From: JBLHHI01 sp047614125
Lineage (GTDB): Bacteria > Bacteroidota > Bacteroidia > NS11-12g > UBA9320
Direction: 5' to 3'
Length of the DNA: 9,594 nt
NCBI GenBank assembly: GCA_047614125.1
Contig: JBLHHI010000119.1
Location: 1-9,594 of the forward strand
Part shown: in pieces, positions 1-8,800 of the stretch
Numbering within the stretch: position 1 is the first letter of the stretch
Layout: each line of letters opens with the position of its first letter
Made by a program: the position numbers and the translations under genes
Notes under the pieces: generated by a model
What the model was told of the DNA's origin: nothing
The model's input: only the letters and a program-made list of their open reading frames with translations
Databases searched by the model: none

Positions 1-346
1 CAAATTCAGATTTGTATAGAACCCAAGTAGTAAGGCGAAAACAGGAAGGTTTATGTTTATAAACCGACTGATTTCAACGAAGCTAATAGGGTTTTATATA
101 CAAAAGTCCGCTTTACACCTTTGAAAAGCGATTTTCATCGTAAAAATTATTCGAAAGGGCCCGCCCTGTCTTCACAATTTTCACTCGAAACTCACTGTTC
201 ACAAGCGTTCTGAATTCAAAATATGAATCGAACTCAGGTTTTAATTATTACACTACAGCAAGTTCGCCTTCAAGAGTCAAATGAACCGCCTTTTTTTGTT
301 GATATATAAATAGCGATAAAAAAATCCCCAACTTTATCTTCGAGTT
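1..346. other. Non-coding upstream region of the M1 peptidase gene
   Basis: No gene is visible here. The three plus-strand frames open at the left edge all stop within about 62 bases, and the minus-strand ATG at 136-138 gives only about 14 codons before a stop. The part nearest the gene (about 291-335) is AT-rich and holds a T7 run at 291-297 followed by TATATAAATA. It is the likely promoter area by position, but no good match to the Bacteroidota -33 TTTG / -7 TAnnTTTG consensus at correct spacing was found. A small perfect hairpin lies at 122-137. No terminator with a U-tract, riboswitch or tRNA was recognised. Confidence 0.7.
122..137. repeat. Short perfect hairpin with GCGA loop
   Basis: TGAAAA (122-127) pairs perfectly with TTTTCA (132-137) around the tetraloop GCGA, which fits the GNRA loop pattern when read on the plus strand. 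The stem is AT-rich (one G-C pair) and no T-run follows it, so it does not look like an intrinsic terminator. It may be a minor RNA structure or chance in AT-rich intergenic DNA. Confidence 0.3.
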
Positions 347-2818
347 ATGAAAATAAAGCTCTTTACAACTGTTTCGACCTTGATTCTCCTAACGTTTTGG
401 AACAACGCCTCTGGGCAAGATCATGTTCATTATTTAGCGGATCCAGCTCAAACGCCGCGAGAACATCAGCTCGACGTTTCACACATGTTGGTAGATCTTA
501 AATTTGACGCCGCGGCCGGCAAGGTAATGGGAAAGGTAACCCATACGTTTACAGCACTTCGAAGCAAGGTGGATTCTGTTTTTTGGGATGCGCCTGGCAT
601 TGATATTAAATCGGTTGTACTGGAAGGTAAAACACCAACTAATGTGAAGTATCGAATTAGTAATGAGGGAGTTACAACCTACTTCTCTCCTGCGCTAACA
701 TGGGATGCCGTTCAAAGAATGTCGATTACTTATGAGGCTCAACCAAAAAGAGGCATTTATTTTATTGGTTGGAACGTGCCCAATGTAACGGATCCAAAAA
801 ACCAAACACGCAAACAGATTTGGACTCAAGGTCAAGGCATCGATAACCGGCATTGGATTCCGATGTACGACAATATGAACGACAAGTACATTACTGAAAC
901 CATTACCACCTTCGACGCCGCATATAAGGTTTTGTCGAACGGTAATTTAATCTCAGAAAAAATCAATAAAAATGGAACCAAAACATGGCATTATGCTTTG
1001 AATAAGCCGCATGCCGGCTACCTTCTTATGTTGGCCATTGGTGAATTTGGTGTGAAGAAATCAACGACTTCCAACGGAACACCGGTTCAGTTTTGGTACT
1101 ACCCCGAACACGAAGCCAATGTGCAATATACCAGCATGAAAACCGAAGACATCATTGTGTTTTTAGAGCAGGAAACGGGCACACCTTATCCGTGGGGCGC
1201 CTACAGTCAGGTGATGGTTCAAGATTTTTTATATGGAGCCATGGAAAATACATCGGCAACGGTTTTTGGCGACTTTTTTAATGTGGACGAATACAGCGTA
1301 AACGATCGCAGTTATGTAAACGTGAATGCGCACGAACTCACGCATCAATGGTTTGGAGATTTAGTTACGGCAAGATCGGGTGTGGGTACCTGGCTTCAAG
1401 AAAGCTTTGCCACCTATTACGCCAAATGCTATATGGGGCACTTGTACGGCAACGATGAGTATCGATGGAATATGTATGGTGAAATGCAAAGCGTGTTGCA
1501 AGCAGCAAAAAACGACGATTATCCCGTAGGACATACCAAGGCCGGTAGAGCCCGAGTATATCCAAAAGGTTCTACCGTGTTACACATGCTTAGGTATGTG
1601 GTTGGAGATGAAGAGTTTAAGCGTGGGATTAAGTTGTATTTGGATCGACACAAGTTTGGATTAGTAGAAACGAACGATTTAAATCAGGCATTTCAGGACG
1701 CATGCGGGTTAAGCTTGGATTGGTTTTTTGATCAATGGATAGCTCGCGGTGGCGAACCTCATTATAAGGTAAGTTACCAAAACTACACCAACCAAACCGT
1801 TGTAAATGTTGAGCAAATTCAGGAACAAAATTTAACCATTGGCTTGTTTAAAATGCCAATTGATCTGGAGATTAATTATACGGATGGAAGTAAGCTCTTG
1901 CACAGAGTTTGGATTTCTAAACAAAGTGAGCGTGTTCAAGTTGATCATGCCCCCGGCAAAGAAGTTGACTTCATCATCTTTGATGTTCAGGATCAGGTGT
2001 TAAAGCAAGTTACGTATAACAGAACCACTGCCGATCTTCTCGCTCAACTCGCAAAAGCAGAGTTTATGATCGATCGAATGGAGGCACTCGTGGCACTTGC
2101 AAACGTAGATATTGAGCTCAAACGGGCTGCATTGCATGCAGCCTTCGAAAAAGAAGACTTCCACGCCATGAAATCTGAGATCGTTAAACAATTGTTAAAA
2201 GACACTAAGAGCACCTTATTTTTAATGACAAAACTTCCGGGAGACGATGTTCGGGTTAAAAGAACCTTACTCATGAACAACGAGAATGTGGGTACGTATA
2301 AAAGAATATACGAGTCGGCATTGAGCGACAAATCCTACATAAACATCGAAAAAGCGTTGGAGAAGTTGATGGAAGACGGCGGCGAGAACATGGACGCTTA
2401 CTTTGAACGAACGGCTTCCATTCTTGGGCAAAATCACAATGTTAGAATTACCTGGTTGAGTTACAAGATTTTACAATTGAGAAAAGATTCGGCCGATTTG
2501 ATGTACGATAAAACCAGCATATATTATGATTATCTCAATGAATTAACGGCCTATTCTTCAGAGTTGTATGAATTCAGAACTCGAATAAATGCGATGCAAA
2601 CCATCAAAAAATTCAATTACTTGAGCGGGCCATCCATCCAATACTTACTCCAGGCTTGCACCAGCACAAACGGCCGATTGGTTGCGCCTGCCAAAGAGAT
2701 CATTTTTTGGTACAACGAACAGTTTGAGTTTAAAAAGGTAATTCAGCAGGTTTTTGATCAAACCAAGTTTACGGATGAAGAGCGCAAAAAACTTCGGGAT
2801 CTTGGAGTGGTTAATTAA
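347..2818 (+). CDS. M1 family zinc aminopeptidase, exported (probably periplasmic)
   Basis: This gene encodes a complete 823-residue metallopeptidase of the M1 (gluzincin) family, which removes N-terminal residues from peptides. Residues 1-23 look like a signal peptide (Lys-rich start, hydrophobic LILLTF, likely cleavage after ASG before QD). There is no lipobox cysteine and no T9SS C-terminal domain, so the periplasm is the likely site. An N-terminal beta domain spans about 40-235. The catalytic domain (about 250-470) carries the exopeptidase motif GAMEN at 297-301 and the zinc motif HELTH at 329-333. The third zinc ligand is Glu352, 19 residues past His333, in WLQESFA (many M1 enzymes have NEG there). 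Tyr405 in YPKG matches the transition-state tyrosine of the family. WFFDQWIARGGEP (459-471) ends the catalytic part; the remainder to 823 appears largely helical. ATG 347 is the first start after the in-frame TAA at 317-319 and gives the signal peptide. No Shine-Dalgarno sequence is present, as is common in Bacteroidota. The family call is firm; substrate preference is unknown. Confidence 0.96.
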   Translation: MKIKLFTTVSTLILLTFWNNASGQDHVHYLADPAQTPREHQLDVSHMLVDLKFDAAAGKVMGKVTHTFTALRSKVDSVFWDAPGIDIKSVVLEGKTPTNVKYRISNEGVTTYFSPALTWDAVQRMSITYEAQPKRGIYFIGWNVPNVTDPKNQTRKQIWTQGQGIDNRHWIPMYDNMNDKYITETITTFDAAYKVLSNGNLISEKINKNGTKTWHYALNKPHAGYLLMLAIGEFGVKKSTTSNGTPVQFWYYPEHEANVQYTSMKTEDIIVFLEQETGTPYPWGAYSQVMVQDFLYGAMENTSATVFGDFFNVDEYSVNDRSYVNVNAHELTHQWFGDLVTARSGVGTWLQESFATYYAKCYMGHLYGNDEYRWNMYGEMQSVLQAAKNDDYPVGHTKAGRARVYPKGSTVLHMLRYVVGDEEFKRGIKLYLDRHKFGLVETNDLNQAFQDACGLSLDWFFDQWIARGGEPHYKVSYQNYTNQTVVNVEQIQEQNLTIGLFKMPIDLEINYTDGSKLLHRVWISKQSERVQVDHAPGKEVDFIIFDVQDQVLKQVTYNRTTADLLAQLAKAEFMIDRMEALVALANVDIELKRAALHAAFEKEDFHAMKSEIVKQLLKDTKSTLFLMTKLPGDDVRVKRTLLMNNENVGTYKRIYESALSDKSYINIEKALEKLMEDGGENMDAYFERTASILGQNHNVRITWLSYKILQLRKDSADLMYDKTSIYYDYLNELTAYSSELYEFRTRINAMQTIKKFNYLSGPSIQYLLQACTSTNGRLVAPAKEIIFWYNEQFEFKKVIQQVFDQTKFTDEERKKLRDLGVVN

Positions 2819-2833
2819 TTCAACGCACCCCCA

Positions 2834-5815
2834 TCACTCCACCAACATTACACTCCCAAACCTAGAAACAATTTTATCTTCGGCGGTTCTGCCTTGTATG
2901 GTAAAGAGGTAGGCACCCAGTGGTGCAATGCTTCCATCAATTTTGCCATCCCAACGTTGGCCTCGGTACACCAACTCGCCCCAGCGGTTAAAGATTTCTA
3001 TTTCGAAACTTTTAATGCCCAGACTGTACACACTAAATTGGTCGTTTAATCCATCGTTGTTAGGCGAAAAGGCGGATGGAACAAAGAACACAGGTTGATA
3101 CGGCAGGCAAACAACATTGCTGTAACTAATCACCTTTGCGTTTGCTGCCGATATGGCTCGTATGCGATAACACTTTTGAGCGGCACCATCGGTTTTATAC
3201 CCAAGATCGGAATATGAACGGTTGGATGAGTCGTTGGTTGATAAAATAGCAAACGGGCTCTGTACCAATTGGGTTGGATCTTCCACATACGTTTCAACTT
3301 CATAGCGAGCAATGCCCAACGCCCAATCTTCGTAGGCCGACCATTGCAACAAGGCCACTTCGTTGTTTTGTTGCTGGCCGCTTAGCTCAATGAGTTTGCC
3401 GATGTTGCTGGAGGTACTTAAGTTGCCACAAACGTTTTGTGCACGAACATTGTACAAGGCTTGCGGAATGTCATAACCACCTTTCCAATAGTTGTTCAAG
3501 GTGCTATCCACCACTTTTTGGTTTTGGAAAACCACATAACTTTTAGCCAAGGGGTTGGACATCCATTCCACTTCCACCGAATCGGCAGGTTCTACGCTGG
3601 CCCGAATGAGCAAGGGAACATAGCTTGGATCAAAACCTTGTTGAACCGCAATGAGCTGCGTATCACGAGTAATGCAGCCGGTAGAGCCCAACAGGGTTTG
3701 GGTGAGCCAAAAACTTCCAGCGGTTAAATAGGTATGGCTGGTAGTGGAAGAGGGAGTTACGATTTGCGGAGCACTTCCATCACCAAAGTTCCAAGTAAGA
3801 TCAACGGCATCGTCGGTATAAGTTCGTTTAGCGGTTAGCTCAAATGGCGTACAACCCGACTTGGCAGAAACCACCATTCCCGGACGAGGAGCCGGCAGTA
3901 TATCCACGCTGTTTTCCAAACTAAAGCTATCGGTGCAAAAGCCATCGTTTATGGTTAGCACCACCGTGTATTTACCAGATTGGGTATAGGTTTTACGTTG
4001 ATTTTGGCGCTTAACTTGGTTGTAAAGAGAAGTGTCGGAACCATCGCCAAACTGCCACCGAACGGTAATGTTTTTGCCCTTGTTAACCAAGGTGCTTTCA
4101 TCTACAAAGGTGTGAGCAATCCATTGGCAACCAACGGCATTTTGCACGCTAAAGCGCGGAACACTGGCTTGCAGTACTGTAACCGAATCGGAGTACCAAA
4201 CCCAGCCACCAGCTTGGGTAAAGGCGCGGAGTTTTACTAAGTATTTCCCGGCCTTTTGGTAGGTGTGTTCCACACCCCAACTTCCATTGGCTAAGCGCGT
4301 ATTGTTGGTTAAATCCGCACTGTCTCCATCGCCAAAATAAAAGCGGTACCGCTCCCAATGTATGCTATCGGAGGTATTGGTAAAGGCTGTTGGTAAGCCT
4401 GTACAGGCAGTGTTGGTAGTGAAGTGCACGCGTTTGTACGATGATGTGGCGGGGAAATTGGAAATGTGGCGGGAATAGTTAAAACTGGGTTGTTGTGCTT
4501 TAATATGGTAGTACACAGAACTATCAGCAAACTCTATGTCACAGGCTGCTCCCATCCGATTGGGATAGTTAATTACGCCGAGGCCGGTGTTGGAAAAAGC
4601 CAACAATGCAAAGGTTTGAGAAGGGAGAATGTATATTTTTCCATTGGGCCCAAGCTTGAGTTCCTGATATGTCTGAGCACCAGGAAAATCTTCGAAAGGG
4701 CGCAAAAGGTTTAATTCTTTTGTCTCAAGGTGGTATTGCAGTAGAATGAGTTTACTAATTTTCCAATCTTGTAAAAGGGCGTAAAGGATGGAATCGTTTG
4801 GAGAAAAAGTTGAACTAATAAAAGTATACTGGAGTTGATCTGGGCCAGATTGCGGCATATGGTTATAGGTCTCAGAACTGTGAAAGACAGTATCTGCCTT
4901 CGGCAATGGCAAACCAGTTTGTGTGTTCATGGAATACAAATAGATTCCATTATTGTATAAACCCCTCTTATTCTCTATTAAATAGGTGCTCAGGGTAATG
5001 TCGTCATTATATCCGAGTACAGCCAAATGTTTTTTGTTATTCGACAACACGTTGCAGTTGGAAATCCACCCACTAGGGTTTGATAGGCGCCATTTGATTC
5101 GAGAAGCTGGCACGAGTAATTTGCCTTCCGCAGACATTGAGCACAAATCTATGGAGTCGGTCAAGGTAGGTACCAAAAGCTGAAAGGATCCATCAATCTT
5201 CGGAATTATTTGAAAAAGGTTGGGTACTCTTGATGTGTATGGCTTAAATAAGGATTGTTGATGATAAAATTCTGGAACCGATTCAAATTCAAGCAGTTTT
5301 AACGAAGTGCCAACAGAAAAGCGCAACACATATTGGTTTAATAATATTGAATCAATTTGCCGATCAATGCCAAAGAACGATACAAATAATAGATAGGTGT
5401 TATCGGTCAGATGTAGTGTTTTTGAATATAGTATAGAATAGGAATTGGAATAAACAGTGAAAATGTCTTCTTCAAAAGGCAACATAATCGAGTCGGATGC
5501 GTCATGTACATTAAACAGCACAGGCCCTCTTGAATACACAGAAAGATTTCCCTGACTATCACAAAGGTTTAGTGGTGGGTGATAACTCCAAAGATTTCCA
5601 TAATCTGTTCGGGTAATTGAAGGCTTCAGCGTTGTCAATACCGGGGGTTCCTGGTTGAAATCTAATACCACATCGTGTGGACCAGTATTCATAAGCCATA
5701 CGTTATTGTCTTGCGCTTTGGCCAATTCGGTACTGCAAAAGAAAAGAACCAAAATGCCTACCCACAAATAAATGTGGGTAGACTTGTTTTGGATATGTGA
5801 AACTTTGAAGATCAT
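2834..5815 (-). CDS. Secreted PKD-domain protein with type B T9SS sorting domain (gliding-motility-associated C-terminal domain)
   Basis: This is a 993-residue surface or secreted protein. A signal peptide covers residues 1-34 (hydrophobic LWVGILVLFF, likely cleavage after AKA before QD). Residues about 36-450 resemble the beta-propeller-like N-terminal part common in this family: NNVWLMNTG near 37 corresponds to the usual NNWYFG start, and LGPNGKIYIL (388-397) and LGVINYPNRMGAAC (412-425) are typical signatures. Three PKD domains follow at about 465-548, 552-640 and 645-725, with FGDG cores at 494, 589 and 677. Two Fn3-like segments (about 730-805 and 806-905) come next. The C-terminal domain, about 909-993 (SAFSPNNDGLND at 914-925, IFNRWGELVY, GAYLFTI), is the CHU_C / type B T9SS sorting signal. 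There is no catalytic motif, so a structural or adhesive role is inferred. The start overlaps the stop of the upstream gene (ATGA), suggesting translational coupling. Base composition differs between halves: about 34% GC at 5221-5520 against about 49% in sampled PKD-coding stretches. The specific ligand is unknown. Confidence 0.93.
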   Translation of the reverse strand: MIFKVSHIQNKSTHIYLWVGILVLFFCSTELAKAQDNNVWLMNTGPHDVVLDFNQEPPVLTTLKPSITRTDYGNLWSYHPPLNLCDSQGNLSVYSRGPVLFNVHDASDSIMLPFEEDIFTVYSNSYSILYSKTLHLTDNTYLLFVSFFGIDRQIDSILLNQYVLRFSVGTSLKLLEFESVPEFYHQQSLFKPYTSRVPNLFQIIPKIDGSFQLLVPTLTDSIDLCSMSAEGKLLVPASRIKWRLSNPSGWISNCNVLSNNKKHLAVLGYNDDITLSTYLIENKRGLYNNGIYLYSMNTQTGLPLPKADTVFHSSETYNHMPQSGPDQLQYTFISSTFSPNDSILYALLQDWKISKLILLQYHLETKELNLLRPFEDFPGAQTYQELKLGPNGKIYILPSQTFALLAFSNTGLGVINYPNRMGAACDIEFADSSVYYHIKAQQPSFNYSRHISNFPATSSYKRVHFTTNTACTGLPTAFTNTSDSIHWERYRFYFGDGDSADLTNNTRLANGSWGVEHTYQKAGKYLVKLRAFTQAGGWVWYSDSVTVLQASVPRFSVQNAVGCQWIAHTFVDESTLVNKGKNITVRWQFGDGSDTSLYNQVKRQNQRKTYTQSGKYTVVLTINDGFCTDSFSLENSVDILPAPRPGMVVSAKSGCTPFELTAKRTYTDDAVDLTWNFGDGSAPQIVTPSSTTSHTYLTAGSFWLTQTLLGSTGCITRDTQLIAVQQGFDPSYVPLLIRASVEPADSVEVEWMSNPLAKSYVVFQNQKVVDSTLNNYWKGGYDIPQALYNVRAQNVCGNLSTSSNIGKLIELSGQQQNNEVALLQWSAYEDWALGIARYEVETYVEDPTQLVQSPFAILSTNDSSNRSYSDLGYKTDGAAQKCYRIRAISAANAKVISYSNVVCLPYQPVFFVPSAFSPNNDGLNDQFSVYSLGIKSFEIEIFNRWGELVYRGQRWDGKIDGSIAPLGAYLFTIQGRTAEDKIVSRFGSVMLVE
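5758..5781 (-). repeat. Perfect 9-bp inverted repeat within signal-peptide codons
   Basis: CTACCCACA (5758-5766) and TGTGGGTAG (5773-5781) are exact reverse complements separated by six A/T bases. In the minus-strand mRNA this forms a 9-bp stem with a UUUAUU loop, starting 35 bases into the 993-residue gene and covering the codons around residues 12-20, just as the hydrophobic core of the signal peptide begins. It could affect ribosome loading at the coupled start or slow early elongation, but that is inference. The pairing itself is read directly from the sequence. Confidence 0.6.
5812..5815 (-). promoter_or_regulatory. ATGA stop/start overlap (likely translational coupling)
   Basis: On the minus strand, 5815-5812 reads ATGA. 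TGA (5814-5812) ends the type A T9SS protein and ATG (5815-5813) starts the type B T9SS protein. The downstream start gives a good signal peptide, and no ATG lies immediately upstream in its frame, so the start is well supported. No Shine-Dalgarno-like purine block precedes it. Such overlaps usually indicate ribosome re-initiation and a shared transcript. Confidence 0.75.
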
Positions 5816-8800
5816 TTTATGAGTTTTTGGGTACTCAAGATTTTTTCTCCATCTAAGATTTGAACCGTATAAAGGCCGCTGTGAAGGTGGGTTATGTTGA
5901 TGGGTTGGTGTGCTGACACTTCCTTAACTTCCAACACCATTTGTCCCATGGTATTATAAAGTACAACACGTATTGAGTTGCTGTATGTAAAGCGTAAGGT
6001 AAAAGAGCTGCCGGCGGGGTTTGGATACAAGGTAAAGATGGAAGAATTGCTGTTTATTTTATATTCTATGCTTATATCTACAAACTCATTTAGTTGATTG
6101 GCCGCGTGTTGGGGCATTGGTGGATTGTATCGAATACCTGCATAAAACAACAGCGCATTTTGCGCCTTGTAACCCACATAACTTCCTTGGTTTACCAATT
6201 CTTTTAATTGATCTATTTCTGATGCATTATATGCAAACTTTCGGTCTGCCTCTAAGGCGGATAGCACAACATCATAATACGTGGCAATGCCCTCATAATA
6301 TCGTGTTTCGTAATCAGTTAGTTGCAAGGTGGTTAACAAGGTTCTGGCCAATACCCCATCTCCATGCACAAGGGCTTCATCCAAAAGCTGAATGGGTGGA
6401 GCAAGGGTTAAAGCCAAGATTTCCCACGATTCTTGTTCTCCATTGTACATCAACATGGCATCATCTCCATACACTTCTGTACATGGATTTAAGTCAGTAC
6501 ACGACATTTCAGCAGCTGGTAATGTTTGTACTGAACCGGTAACAAACGGCTCAGTTAGACTAGGTATTTGGCAAAAGTAAATCCACGAACTACTAGTCGA
6601 AGAGATAATATCACCAGTTACATTGTTTCCAGTCCAAACATTATTGTTTCCAAAATTACCATCCCCTTGGGTGGTTAAAGTTCCATTAATTTCCCAATCC
6701 AACTCTAAGTTTTTATACGTGTTACAACCAATTTGTAAAAAACTGTTGTCTCCATTGGTAACTTGAGCCGTTCCAAGAAGACTGGCCGTTGGGTCATTTT
6801 CAACCGAATTTCCCTTAACATTCATTCCACCGTAGGTGCCAAACCACGCCACTTGGTCGGTAGAAATGCCCACAAACGAGGCATTTGCATCATCGTTGTA
6901 AATGGTATTTTCGAATACCTTGGTTCCGTAGGCCCATGCCGACATAAAACCATATTTTCTATCAAAAGGGTCCATGGTTTGAGGAAACGGGTAATCGCTG
7001 TACGGAATTGTGGTAGAATTGATCCACTTTACGTCATTTTTATACATGAAACTTCCTTCCGAAACAATGTCTACGACGGCTTCTTTACAATTTACAAACT
7101 CGGCTTCAGCCACCCGCATTCTGTGCCCTGGGCCAACACTACCGCCGTGGTTTACACCCGTCCAAAGTCCTTCAAATCGGTTGGGAATAAAGTTCGTTGG
7201 CCGGCAAGATTCGCTGAAATACAAACAGGTTCCACCAATACCGGAGCTTGGACGAGGCGCAAAAATAAGATCGAAGGCGGCTACATTCGATAAAATGCCG
7301 GCGCACACGCCCGGCTTGCCCAAATACGAATTGGTAAATGAAGAACCTCGTACAACCAACTCATCAACCCCCTCGTTTTGAATGAAACAGTTAAATCCAA
7401 GGCCATTGGCATAAAAGGCATCGTCTGAAACAAATTTTTGCACATTAATCCGATTATCCAATCCAACCGAAAGCGCAGAATTATAACGTATGCCAATATT
7501 GTTGTTATGGAAGTTGTACGAAATGAGATCATAGTGCATCCCGGATGGTGATGGCTGGCATGCAAAAGAGTTTGAGGCGTCGAGGATGCCCTTGTTAATC
7601 TCTAGGCCAACTCGAGCGTTTTCAATGGTGGAGTTGTGAAAAATAACTTCTGCGTTGGCCGCTAAGGCCGAGCTTTCACCCACTATTATTCCATCCCATT
7701 TAGAGTTGCAATCGTTAATTAAGGAGGTAAGTTTTGAGCCATTTTTTATCTCAAGTTTTCCTCCAGCCTCAACGGTAATCCCCGAATGACGTATGAACCC
7801 ACCCCGGTCTAAGAGAACAACGGTGGTATTCAAATCACAGAACTGAATTTCGGCTTGATCGATTACTAAGGTTTTGCCGTTTGGCACCACCACATGGGCT
7901 TGCACTATTTTATTTGTGGCCCAAGTTTCAATAGGTCCGGCACTTCCAACCAAATACTTCCAATTGTCATCGTTGGCATCATCTCTTGTGATATCTGGAT
8001 TCAAGGAACTAAGACCAATGCAATCATCGGCCACCAAAACCAAGTCGTAGTTATCCCAACGATGAACAAAATCATCTTGATTATCTCCAACAATCAAGAC
8101 TTCATTATTTCTAGTTACCATGCAATCAAATCCACAACCACGGCCCTGTTGGTCGGAAGTGAGGCCTTTGCCGCCAAGCATTACTTTATGCCATTTATTG
8201 GTGATGGTCCAAGATGTACCTTTGCTCAACTCAGCTTTGAATAGAATAAAGTTGGCATTAAAATCTTTTGCTTGATTTGGGGAAGCCAGATTAATGGCCT
8301 TGCCTTCATCGGCAATAGATCCGCAAATGTAGATATCGCCGTTGTAATCAAATCTTGCCTTATTCATAAAATCCATGCCGGAAGAATGTCCTAAGTGTTT
8401 TGACGTTTTATGTGTGAGCGTACTTCCATCAAAACTGTATGCACTCAGCACAACTTGCGCGCTATACAGGTCATTAGGGTTGCGATCATCAATTTCTTGT
8501 GCATATGAAGAATGAATAGGATCAATGCCAAAATCGCCAAGCCTGGTGTAATTTGCCATAATGCAAGCTACAAAATCTCCATTCTGATCTTGTTCAATGC
8601 TATTGGCCCAATCGCGGACCGCAAAATAATTCACCACGTCACCACCTATATTGATATTCCCATCTCGGATATACGTCTGATTTTTGCACGGCCAATTACT
8701 CGTTGGAAATTCAGCGTCGGCAGTAAAAAAGGCATCGTAATCTCCGGAAGGATTTCCGTGATATGCTTCTGAATCAAAAAAGTCGTGCCCAAGGATGTTT

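Noticed and set aside
156..167. AGGGCCCGCCCT inverted repeat as a possible terminator
   Set aside because: Only 4 bp can pair with a workable loop, and no T-run follows; no gene ending just upstream is visible.
335..342. TATCTTCG as a possible -7 element (close to TAnnTTTG)
   Set aside because: It ends 5 bases before the ATG, which would put the transcription start at or after the start codon, and no TTTG lies at the expected -33 spacing.
2125..2143. GC-rich 7-bp hairpin GGCTGCA / TGCAGCC with a 5-base loop
   Set aside because: It lies in the middle of the M1 coding region over the near-symmetrical codons for AALHAA. There is no T-run and no position suggesting regulation, so it is best explained by codon content.
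2044..2331. Minus-strand open frames inside the M1 peptidase gene (also 1365-1565 and 2000-2191)
   Set aside because: They are antisense to a well-supported, complete M1 gene and have no coherent protein features.
4262..4276. 6-bp hairpin GGTGTG / CACACC with a TTC loop
   Set aside because: It falls in codons for GVEHT of the first PKD domain, is short, and has no associated signal; probably chance.
6763..7293. 176-codon open frame on the plus strand, with neighbouring frames at 6117-6542, 7010-7381 and 7894-8244
   Set aside because: All lie antisense inside the continuous type A T9SS protein gene, show no recognisable domain or signal peptide, and overlap each other in different frames. 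They are shadows.
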